A stretch of DNA of 17,310 nt, from positions 1-17,310 of the forward strand of contig DGHP01000081.1 in the NCBI GenBank assembly GCA_002392705.1, in the 5' to 3' direction. This DNA comes from Lachnospiraceae bacterium UBA3845 (lineage in GTDB: Bacteria; Bacillota; Clostridia; Lachnospirales; Lachnospiraceae). This document shows, piece by piece, positions 7,850 through 14,085 of this stretch. Both the position numbers and the translations under genes were made by a program. The stretch's first letter is position 1. Each line of letters opens with the position of its first letter. The notes beneath the pieces were generated by a model that was given only the letters and a program-made list of their open reading frames with translations, did no database searches and was not told where the DNA came from.

Positions 7850-7898
7850 AAAAACAGCATCCTCCAAAGCCCGCAGACGGGGATCCGGAGGATGCTGT
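7850..7898 (-). terminator. Intra-operon terminator between dctP and dctM
   Basis: On the minus strand a perfect 12-bp stem (ACAGCATCCTCC at 7854-7865 against its complement at 7887-7898) encloses an inner CCCG/CGGG stem and is followed by a run of five T. It lies 53 bases beyond the dctP stop. Partial termination here would give more binding protein than permease, a usual arrangement for binding-protein-dependent uptake. Confidence 0.8.
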
Positions 7899-7951
7899 CA
7901 TCTGTTTATTTCACCAAAACGCTGCTGCCCGGGGGCAGGCAGAAACCGTTT

Positions 7952-8980
7952 TTACTGACGAGCGTTCTCGACGATCTCCATCATCCTGTCAACCTGTTCC
8001 TGAGTCACGGCACCGGTGGAAACCATCTTGTCGTATGCATACTGCATGTTCTCACGGAATTCGTCGATATCGACCTCGATGACTTCCATGCCTTCCGCAG
8101 CCAGCTTCTCAAGGTAGTCAGCCTCGGAATCCTGAACGGTCTGGCGCATGAAAGCGGATGCTTCCGCGGAAGCCTTCTCGATCGCTTCACGCTGCGCGTC
8201 GGTCAGCTTCTCCCAGAACTTGTTGTTGATGCAGAGGTTCATGGACTCCCACTCATGCTTGGTCAGGGTCAGATACTTCTGCTCGCACTCCCAGAGAGAG
8301 TTGTTATAGATCGTGGAGATCGGGTTCTCCTGGCCGTCGACTGTCTTCTGCTTCAGAGCGGGGATCAGCTCACTGAACGCTACCTGCTGTACATTGGCGC
8401 CAAGTGCTTCCATACAGAAGATCAGCTGCTGCTCGGAAGGTGTACGGATCAGAAGGCCCTTGACCTGGTCCGGATGCTCTACCGGAACCTTGGAGTTGGT
8501 AAGGCTGCGGAAGCCGTACTCCCAGCTGCCTACATCATGGATGCCCTTGGATTCCAGTGTGCCGTCAGCGACCCACTCCTTGAACTCGCCGTCAACTACG
8601 CGGTATGCATGCTCATAATCATCATACAGATAGGGCATGGCGACAAGATGATAGCGGCTGTCATATTCACCCAGCGTAGCTTCGCAGATCAGGCATGCCT
8701 CGATGGCGCCGATGGAAACCTGCTCAGCCATCTCGGGCGCATTGCCGAATTCGGAGTTGTTGTGTACTTCTACAGTAATGGAACCGTTGGAATATTCATT
8801 TGCCAGTTCAGCAAACTTCAGGGAGGCAGCCTGTCCGGGCTCGCCGTCCGCATTGAAGTTGCCCAGGCGGATGGTTACTGCGGGATCAGCTTCGTCAGCC
8901 ATAACAGCCTGTGCGCAGCCAAAGAGCATGGTTCCGGCCATAGCCAGTGAAAGGAGTGTTGTGAATGCTTTTTTCTTCAT
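7952..8980 (-). CDS. dctP: TRAP transporter substrate-binding protein
   Basis: This 342-residue DctP-family protein starts MKKKAFTTLL and has an export signal with a possible lipobox, LFGC (Cys22), so it is either a lipoprotein or cleaved after AQA; I favour the lipoprotein. The family arginine that salt-bridges substrate carboxylates is Arg179 in LIRTP, and DGQENP (215-220) is another DctP signature. It captures the solute outside the membrane and delivers it to DctQM. The ligand is probably an organic or sugar acid, but the sequence does not say which. The ATG at 8980 is chosen over an in-frame upstream ATG (9088) because the signal peptide begins here, AAGGAGGA lies about 11 bases upstream, and the upstream ATG overlaps the promoter. 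Confidence 0.94.
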   Translation of the reverse strand: MKKKAFTTLLSLAMAGTMLFGCAQAVMADEADPAVTIRLGNFNADGEPGQAASLKFAELANEYSNGSITVEVHNNSEFGNAPEMAEQVSIGAIEACLICEATLGEYDSRYHLVAMPYLYDDYEHAYRVVDGEFKEWVADGTLESKGIHDVGSWEYGFRSLTNSKVPVEHPDQVKGLLIRTPSEQQLIFCMEALGANVQQVAFSELIPALKQKTVDGQENPISTIYNNSLWECEQKYLTLTKHEWESMNLCINNKFWEKLTDAQREAIEKASAEASAFMRQTVQDSEADYLEKLAAEGMEVIEVDIDEFRENMQYAYDKMVSTGAVTQEQVDRMMEIVENARQ

Positions 8981-9028
8981 AGTGTGTTGGTCCTCCTTGA
9001 TAGAGTGTATAAAAAGTGTAAGGATTTG

Positions 9029-9044
9029 CCACACGGATGTGTGG
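9029..9044. promoter_or_regulatory. Palindrome in the TRAP leader, possible operator
   Basis: CCACAC-ggat-GTGTGG is a perfect 6+6 palindrome about 8-24 bases downstream of the predicted TRAP transcription start. It fits a repressor operator placed to block elongation, or a small leader hairpin. AGTGTA also occurs twice nearby, at 9004 and 9015. Confidence 0.4.
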
Positions 9045-9058
9045 AACTTGTATAAAAA

Positions 9059-9088
9059 ATTATAATCTTTCACCGGTTTATTTGTCAA
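9059..9088 (-). promoter_or_regulatory. Near-consensus sigma-A promoter of the TRAP operon
   Basis: Read on the minus strand: TTGACA (9083-9088), 18 bases, TATAAT (9059-9064). Both hexamers are perfect. Start of transcription is predicted near 9052, giving a leader of about 70 nt before dctP. Confidence 0.85.
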
Positions 9089-9095
9089 TGCATTC

Positions 9096-9131
9096 TAACA
9101 GTACTATTATGGAACATTAACTCCGCAGTTA
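9096..9131. promoter_or_regulatory. Two palindromes upstream of the TRAP promoter
   Basis: TAACAGTACTATTA (9096-9109; one mismatched pair) lies just upstream of the -35 box, and TAACT-ccgc-AGTTA (9118-9131) follows. These could bind an activator or repressor of the TRAP operon. They also occupy the short tail of the preceding MMPL operon, which has no clear T-run terminator. Confidence 0.35.
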
Positions 9132-9146
9132 CTATTCACGGCCTCA

Positions 9147-10577
9147 TTACTGCTTCCAGATGAATCTGACCTTCCCTGTCATTCCGTCCGCAATACCGGA
9201 ATAATTGTCATAGGCTGCTCCCAGATCCGAAGTCTCCTTCAGGGCTTCTGACACATTGGAAAAATCAGGTATCGCAGCGTTCAGGATCCCGGCGCCAAGC
9301 GAAAGCTCCCAGCTGTTTCCTTTCAGAGCGGCTGCGCCTGAAGCAAGCTCATCCGCAGCATCTTTCGCGGAGCTGACCCCGTCTGTATAAGAGACGAGTC
9401 CGGTATAGAAGCTTTCCGCCGCTGTCAGCTTTTCCAGCACTGCTGTCAGAACCTGACGCTCGGGTTCTCCGGCTTCTTTCTGCAGTTCGCCCAGCAGATC
9501 GGCGTAGTTTTCCATGGTAAGCGTCTCCGTTTCGATCCCGGCCTCCTTCAGCCTGGAATCTGCCGCTTCCAGCGCTTCTTCAAGGATCTGTCCGGCCCCT
9601 TCCAGCAGCGCGTCCTGCCGGTCAGTCAGTTCTCCGAGTCCGCCGGCAAGCTTTTTTGACGCGTTTTTCAGAGATTTCGCTCCGTCATCAAAGGAAGACA
9701 CGCCGCTCGTGATCTGGCTGACGCCGGTTTTCAGTCCGCCCAGTTTTCCGAAAAGACCATCGAACAGTGCAGACAGGTCTGCACCCTCTTCCGAGAACAG
9801 TTCATTTGTGATCAGTGTGTAGGCGGTGTTCCAGGTGAAGTCCTGTACCTGCCCGGTGATCTCCACATAATCCGGCACCTGGGCGTCTCCGAGGCCGGTC
9901 AGCTGTGCATAGGCAGGCATCTTAAGGTCTTCAGCGACCCCCGGGAATGCCATGCCGATCACAAGCGTATGCTCACCGTCGCTTAAGGCGCGTCCGTTCG
10001 TGACTTCAAGATCGCTCCAGATGTTTTCATCCGGCATAAAGGCCGTCAATGCCGCGAAAGGTACATGCAGCGTACTTTCTTCCTCCTCCAGGGTCACTTT
10101 TTTCTCGGCATGGTTTTCATACTGCCAGCGGATCGTCAGCTTCCCGCTTTTTCCTTCCAGCTCCTGCGGGCTGATTTCATCTCCATCCAGAAGAGCGGTC
10201 ACGCTGATTGTGACAGGAAGCTCTTTGTCTGCCGTTCCCTGGTAGAAGATGTCTTTCCCGCAGGCTTCCCAACAGATTCCTCCGTCTTCTGATTCCGTAA
10301 AGGTCTCGTCTCCCTTCAGGTTTTCAATATCCGAAAGAATGGTTTTATCCTCCAGCGTGTCGGTAAGTCCTGTATTCTTCAGCCAGTCGCTGACGATAAT
10401 CCTGTCCACGCTTCCGGCCGGATCTGAAATCACATAGACGGTCTCTTCCTTCTGCGCTGTCATTATCTGTGAGGGTGTTTCCGTCTCAGCCGCCGCTGCC
10501 TGTCCGAACAGCATGAAGACAGCTGCCGCTGTGCCGATCAGTCCTGAATATATGGTTTTTCTGTCATGATTACGCAT
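9147..10577 (-). CDS. Secreted YhgE/Pip-like protein with Leu/Gly heptad region
   Basis: This 476-residue protein has a signal peptide (about 1-30, cleavage near AAAA-ETE). A beta-rich extracytoplasmic domain follows (40-250), then a region (about 265-440) rich in heptads of the xxxLxxG type, such as LGGLKTGVSQITSGVSSFDDG. That pattern is known from YhgE/Pip-related surface proteins and from partners of MMPL pumps. No C-terminal membrane helix is seen; the protein ends GKVRFIWKQ. The ATG follows the MMPL stop by 6 bases and its SD (GAAGGAGG) lies inside the MMPL coding end, so translation is probably coupled. I infer a periplasm- or wall-side accessory subunit of the pump. The exact function is unknown. 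Confidence 0.75.
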   Translation of the reverse strand: MRNHDRKTIYSGLIGTAAAVFMLFGQAAAAETETPSQIMTAQKEETVYVISDPAGSVDRIIVSDWLKNTGLTDTLEDKTILSDIENLKGDETFTESEDGGICWEACGKDIFYQGTADKELPVTISVTALLDGDEISPQELEGKSGKLTIRWQYENHAEKKVTLEEEESTLHVPFAALTAFMPDENIWSDLEVTNGRALSDGEHTLVIGMAFPGVAEDLKMPAYAQLTGLGDAQVPDYVEITGQVQDFTWNTAYTLITNELFSEEGADLSALFDGLFGKLGGLKTGVSQITSGVSSFDDGAKSLKNASKKLAGGLGELTDRQDALLEGAGQILEEALEAADSRLKEAGIETETLTMENYADLLGELQKEAGEPERQVLTAVLEKLTAAESFYTGLVSYTDGVSSAKDAADELASGAAALKGNSWELSLGAGILNAAIPDFSNVSEALKETSDLGAAYDNYSGIADGMTGKVRFIWKQ

Positions 10578-10583
10578 CTTTGC

Positions 10584-12668
10584 CTATGCCTCCTTCATCT
10601 TCAAAGTAGTTGCCCTGATTACCCTGTCAAATGCCATCAGCATGGCCGGCAGGAAAGCGATGACGCAGATTACGCTGATCACGGCGCCTCTGGCCATCAG
10701 CATGCACATGGATCGAATAATATCAATATTTGAATACACGGCGACACCGAAGGTGGCCGCGAACAGTCCCGCGCCGCTTACGATAATGGACGGGGCACTC
10801 GACGCGATGGCGGTCTTCAAGGCACTCTTTGTGTCCGCACCCGCTTTGCGCTCATTTTTATACCGGGTCGTCATCAGGATCGCGTAATCCACTGTAGCGC
10901 CAAGCTGGATGGTGCTGATACAGATGGGGGCGATGAACGGAAGTGACTGACCCAGGAAATGTGCCAGGCCCAGGTTGATGAAGATCGCCAGCTCGATCAC
11001 CGCGATCAGGATGACGGGAAGCGAGAGACTCTGTTCCACCAGAAGGATGATCACGAAGATCGCCAGAATGGAGACTGCATTGACCACCTTGAAATCATGG
11101 CCGGTCGTTTCGATCATATCCTTCATGCAGGGCGCTTCCCCGATCAGCATCCCGTTGGGATCATACTTTTTCAGAATGTCGTTCAGCACTTCAATCTGAT
11201 CGTTGACCTGTTCGCTGGCCACCTTATATTCGGAACTGATCATCATCAGTTCCCACTTTCCGCTCTTCAGCAGGCTGAGAATCTGCTCAGGGAGCATCTC
11301 CTCCGGAAGCAGTCCCCCGGTCAGGGATTCAAGCCCGAGAACGAATTTCACGCCATCGACCTCTTCCATTTCGCCGATCATGGCCCGTTTGTCCGAAGAC
11401 GGGATATCGCTCCGCACCAGCAGCATATGTGTGGACGCCATGTTGAATTCATCCGTCAGTTTGTTCTTGGCCGCCACATATTCAATATAGTCGGGCAGAC
11501 AATTTCCCATGTCATAATAGACTTCGCTGTTCGTCTTCTGATATCCCCAGACCGAAGGCCCGAGAAGTATCAGAAAGAGGATCAGAAATACCGGGCCCTT
11601 GCGCACCATCCGCTCCGAAAAAGCAGACATCTGCGGTATCAGCGCCTTGTGGCGGCTCTTCTGCAGCGGCCTGTCCAGAATAAGGATCATGGAGGGCAGA
11701 ACCGTTACGGATCCGATCACGCCAAGCAGCACGCCCTTGGCCATGACGATTCCAAGATCACGCCCAAGCGTAAAGCTCATAAAGCAAAGGGCGATAAAGC
11801 CGGCTACGGTCGTGACGGAACTGCCGATCACGGAAATGAGCGTTTCGTGTATGGCCATGGCCATCGCCTCATTCTTATCTTCCGCGGCGCCGGCTGTGCG
11901 CATGTTCAGGCGCTTCTCGTTGTAACTGTTCCAGAGGAAGATCGAATAGTCCATAGTTACCGCCAGCTGCAGGACCGCGGAAAGCGCTTTTGTAATATAG
12001 GAGATCTCTCCCAGGAAGAAATTGCTCCCGAGGTTGAGAACAATCATCATTCCGATCGAAGCTATAAATACCAGCGGTACGAGCAGGCTGTCGAGAAGCA
12101 GGAACATCGCCGCCAGCGCACAGATGACAGCCAGCCCTACATAGATCGGTTCTTCTTTTTCACAAAGATCTTTCAGGTCAGTGACCAGTGCGGACATGCC
12201 TGAGACAAAGCACTGTTCTCCCGCGATCGAACGGATCTGCCTGATTGCGTCCATCGTTACGTCAGCAGAGGTGCTGCTGTCGAAAAAGATAGCCGCTGCT
12301 GTCGAGTGATCCGTGTTGAAGACTCTGTAGATCCGGTCCGGAAGTATTTCTCTGGGAACGGAAAGATCCGCCAGGGAAGAATACCACAGGACACTGTCCA
12401 CATGAGGCACCTCCCGGATCTTATCCAGAAGCGCATCCACATCCTTATCCGGCATATCCTCGAAGATCAGGATCGAAAATGCTCCCTTCCTGAACTCTTT
12501 CATCAGTTCGTCCTGCCCGATTACGGTATCCATATCCGCCGGCAGGTAATCGAGCATATCATAATTGACCCTTGTCCTGATCATTCCAAGGACGGCGGGA
12601 ATCATCAGCAGCAGTGTTATAATCAGAATCGGAATCCTTCTTTTTACCACTGTTTCAGAAAAACTCAT
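10584..12668 (-). CDS. MMPL/RND-family transporter (complete)
   Basis: This 694-residue protein has a first membrane helix at about 11-30, an extracytoplasmic loop (about 31-172), a helix block with MDYSIFL (239-245), a second large loop, and a C-terminal helix block with GATVDYAILM (590-599). This two-fold layout and the DY motif in each half are typical of MMPL exporters. It should use the proton gradient to export a lipid, antimicrobial or surface precursor. It is a distant paralogue of the protein at 1-2085. The start at 12668 has GAAGGAGG about 12 bases upstream. Divergence from a TetR-type gene suggests ligand-inducible expression. Confidence 0.93.
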   Translation of the reverse strand: MSFSETVVKRRIPILIITLLLMIPAVLGMIRTRVNYDMLDYLPADMDTVIGQDELMKEFRKGAFSILIFEDMPDKDVDALLDKIREVPHVDSVLWYSSLADLSVPREILPDRIYRVFNTDHSTAAAIFFDSSTSADVTMDAIRQIRSIAGEQCFVSGMSALVTDLKDLCEKEEPIYVGLAVICALAAMFLLLDSLLVPLVFIASIGMMIVLNLGSNFFLGEISYITKALSAVLQLAVTMDYSIFLWNSYNEKRLNMRTAGAAEDKNEAMAMAIHETLISVIGSSVTTVAGFIALCFMSFTLGRDLGIVMAKGVLLGVIGSVTVLPSMILILDRPLQKSRHKALIPQMSAFSERMVRKGPVFLILFLILLGPSVWGYQKTNSEVYYDMGNCLPDYIEYVAAKNKLTDEFNMASTHMLLVRSDIPSSDKRAMIGEMEEVDGVKFVLGLESLTGGLLPEEMLPEQILSLLKSGKWELMMISSEYKVASEQVNDQIEVLNDILKKYDPNGMLIGEAPCMKDMIETTGHDFKVVNAVSILAIFVIILLVEQSLSLPVILIAVIELAIFINLGLAHFLGQSLPFIAPICISTIQLGATVDYAILMTTRYKNERKAGADTKSALKTAIASSAPSIIVSGAGLFAATFGVAVYSNIDIIRSMCMLMARGAVISVICVIAFLPAMLMAFDRVIRATTLKMKEA

Positions 12669-12700
12669 CTTGCAGTACAGCCTCCTTCTTTTGACTTGTC

Positions 12701-12750
12701 AGCAGTCTGCACTATTGACTGCTAACTGCTATGAGCCTACTCTAAAGTAG
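12701..12750. promoter_or_regulatory. Inverted repeats in the MMPL leader
   Basis: AGCAGTC (12701-12707) and GACTGCT (12717-12723) are perfect complements separated by 9 bases. CTACTCTAAAGTAG (12737-12750) is a 14-base palindrome with one mismatched pair. Either may be an operator for the divergent TetR-type regulator. No convincing minus-strand promoter could be placed with confidence. Confidence 0.4.
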
Positions 12751-12756
12751 CTGCGC

Positions 12757-12791
12757 AAAAAAGAAAACAGGCGTTCATGCCCTGACGCCTG
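12757..12791 (-). terminator. Minus-strand terminator or attenuator upstream of the MMPL operon
   Basis: On the minus strand CAGGCGT and ACGCCTG form a 7-bp stem (12768-12774 with 12785-12791) with a 10-base loop, followed by TTTTCTTTTTT. No minus-strand gene lies upstream of it, so it would either attenuate a long MMPL leader transcript or block antisense transcription coming out of the regulator gene. Confidence 0.65.
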
Positions 12792-12794
12792 AAA

Positions 12795-12813
12795 ATCAGA
12801 CAGACTGCCTGAT
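12795..12813. promoter_or_regulatory. Candidate TetR-type operator
   Basis: ATCAGACAGACTGCCTGAT is a 19-base palindrome with an odd centre and two mismatched pairs. Size and position between divergent regulator and pump genes fit a TetR-family operator. Confidence 0.45.
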
Positions 12814-12846
12814 ATGCCTAAAAAATATGCTGCTGCTGCGTTGTAC

Positions 12847-12876
12847 TTGCGCCGGCTGGAAATCTGCCTTTATAAT
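12847..12876 (+). promoter_or_regulatory. Probable promoter of the TetR-type gene
   Basis: TTGCGC (12847-12852), 18 bases, TATAAT (12871-12876). The transcript would start near 12883, 33 bases before the ATG. Confidence 0.55.
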
Positions 12877-12899
12877 CAGACCGGAACCTTCCTTCTGAT
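12875..12899. promoter_or_regulatory. Second candidate TetR-type operator
   Basis: ATCAGA (12875-12880) and TCTGAT (12894-12899) are complementary arms, with GGAA/TTCC inside them offset by one base. The element covers the predicted transcription start of the regulator and shares the ATCAG half-site with 12795-12813, which suggests autorepression. Confidence 0.4.
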
Positions 12900-12915
12900 C
12901 CGTGAGGAAAATCAA

Positions 12916-13485
12916 ATGTCGAACCTGATGAAGAAAGCGATAAAAGCGTCGTTCCTGAAGCTGCTTGACGAGCGCCCCCTGACCCGTATTACCGTGGTTG
13001 ATATTGCCGCCGACTGCGGCATCAACCGTAATTCCTTCTATTATCATTATCATGACATTCCTTCGCTTATGGAGGAGATCATCCGGGACGAAGCCGATAA
13101 TTTCATCCGGGCATACCCGGACATTTCCTCGCTTGATGAATGCGTGGATGCCGTGTTCAGCTTTATACTGGAAAACAGGCGTTCCATCAGCCATATCTAT
13201 CATTCCGTCAAACGGGAAGTATTTGAACAGTACCTCATGAGCGTGTGTTCCTATGTGGTCAGGACCTGGTACGACTCCGTGTGGCTGAAAACAGGCGCCG
13301 GCGCTGATCCTGCCGGGAGTGAGCTCATGCTGCGCTTCATCCGCTATGAGCTGTTCGGGGCCTGTATCGATTTTATGAACCAGAATATGCCGGCCGGGGC
13401 AGCCGGTGAAGCAAAAAAGCTGCTCGCCCTGTCCAGGAGGATTTTTGAGCCGGCAGCGGACGGGGTCCGGGGCCAGAACCTGTGA
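12916..13485 (+). CDS. TetR/AcrR-family transcriptional regulator
   Basis: This 189-residue regulator has a TetR DNA-binding domain at about residues 5-50: KKAIKASFLKLL, then ITVVDIAADCGINRNSFYYHYHDIPSLMEEI, in which the recognition helix ends with the family's FYYHYHD pattern. The remaining helices form the ligand-binding and dimer domain, and no ligand can be predicted. The start at 12916 is chosen because GAGGA lies about 8 bases upstream and the HTH begins directly after it; an in-frame ATG at 12814 would lie upstream of the predicted promoter. It diverges from the MMPL operon and probably represses it, releasing in response to the exported compound or a related stress molecule. Confidence 0.9.
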   Translation: MSNLMKKAIKASFLKLLDERPLTRITVVDIAADCGINRNSFYYHYHDIPSLMEEIIRDEADNFIRAYPDISSLDECVDAVFSFILENRRSISHIYHSVKREVFEQYLMSVCSYVVRTWYDSVWLKTGAGADPAGSELMLRFIRYELFGACIDFMNQNMPAGAAGEAKKLLALSRRIFEPAADGVRGQNL

Positions 13486-13545
13486 GGTGCATGTGAACCC
13501 GAACGTATTGGCAATTCATAATGTAACCATGGAGATTTTTTAGAT

Positions 13546-13844
13546 ATGAGAAGAACGGCATATATTCTGACGCTGACGGTACTTGTTTTAAGCCTGCTGT
13601 CATGCTGCGGCCTGAAAGGCATCGCAGCGGCTGCATCCTCCTTTGCAACGGAGCAGGATGCGCCTGCTGCTGGCAAAGGAACTGGATGTGCACGTTGAAT
13701 TCACAGGCATGGAGTTTTCCGCCATTCTTTCTTATGTAGAGTCCGGAAAGGCGCTCGTCGGCGCCGGCTCCATTATCGTCACCGACGAGCGGAAGCAGGT
13801 CGTGGATATTTGTGGAGTATTATCCGGCCGCATTTGTCCTGAAG
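13546..13844 (+). pseudogene. Decayed amino-acid-type solute-binding protein
   Basis: Three frames carry consecutive pieces of one family-3 periplasmic binding protein. Frame A (ATG 13546) encodes a lipoprotein-like signal, MRRTAYILTLTVLVLSLLSC, and then loses homology. Frame B (from about 13655) encodes MRLLLAKELDVHVEF followed by MEFSAILSYVESGKAL and TDERKQVVDI, which match the family's core pattern with conserved GK and T-ERK. Frame C (from 13812) continues with VEYYPAAFVLK, matching the usual FS-PYYPAAFVL segment; a single extra T near 13809-13811 explains the B to C shift. The first lobe after the signal is deleted and the second half is absent, so no product is expected. GGAG lies 11 bases before the old start. 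Confidence 0.75.
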
Positions 13845-13866
13845 TTTGTTTTTATATTGTATGCAT

Positions 13867-13894
13867 TTGTAAAACCGGCCCGGTATGGTATGAT
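13867..13894 (+). promoter_or_regulatory. Probable promoter for the flavodoxin-fold oxidoreductase
   Basis: TTGTAA (13867-13872), 16 bases, TATGAT (13889-13894). It lies inside the decayed gene's tail and predicts a leader of about 185 nt containing the duplicated 24-base element. Confidence 0.45.
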
Positions 13895-13966
13895 ATAAAA
13901 TGATGACCGGGACGGCGAAGCTTTTTAAAGAATGACCGCTTACAGAAGCTGAGACTGCGTGTATGA

Positions 13967-14050
13967 CCCGTGTATATCGGAAAGAAACAGACAAGTACTT
14001 AAACCTGATCGGCGGTCAGTAGTATGCCCGTGTATATCGGAAAGAAACAG
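13967..14050 (+). repeat. Duplicated 24-base element in the oxidoreductase leader
   Basis: A 24-base sequence beginning CCCGTGTATATCGG and ending AAAGAAACAG occurs identically at 13967-13990 and 14027-14050, 60 bases apart. Both copies follow GTATG, at 13961 and 14022, with one extra A before copy one. Each copy can form CCG-tgtatat-CGG, and CTGATC-ggc-GGTCAG (14005-14019) lies between them. The second copy ends 35 bases before the ATG at 14086. It may be a binding site for a protein or an RNA element. Confidence 0.7.
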
Positions 14051-14085
14051 GAAACAGACTCATCTGCAGGAAAGGAGCAGGACTT

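Noticed and set aside
7733..8950. Open frame of 405 codons on the plus strand opposite dctP
   Set aside because: It is the shadow of dctP, which has a signal peptide, SD, promoter and family motifs. The plus-strand product has no recognisable domain.
10959..12203. Open frame of 414 codons on the plus strand opposite the second MMPL gene
   Set aside because: The His/Asp/Gln-rich composition is typical of the complement of a membrane protein gene; the MMPL frame explains the region.
13967..14050. 24-base duplicates considered as attachment sites or transposon ends
   Set aside because: Only 36 bases lie between the copies, they are direct rather than inverted, and no integrase or transposase is present in the window.
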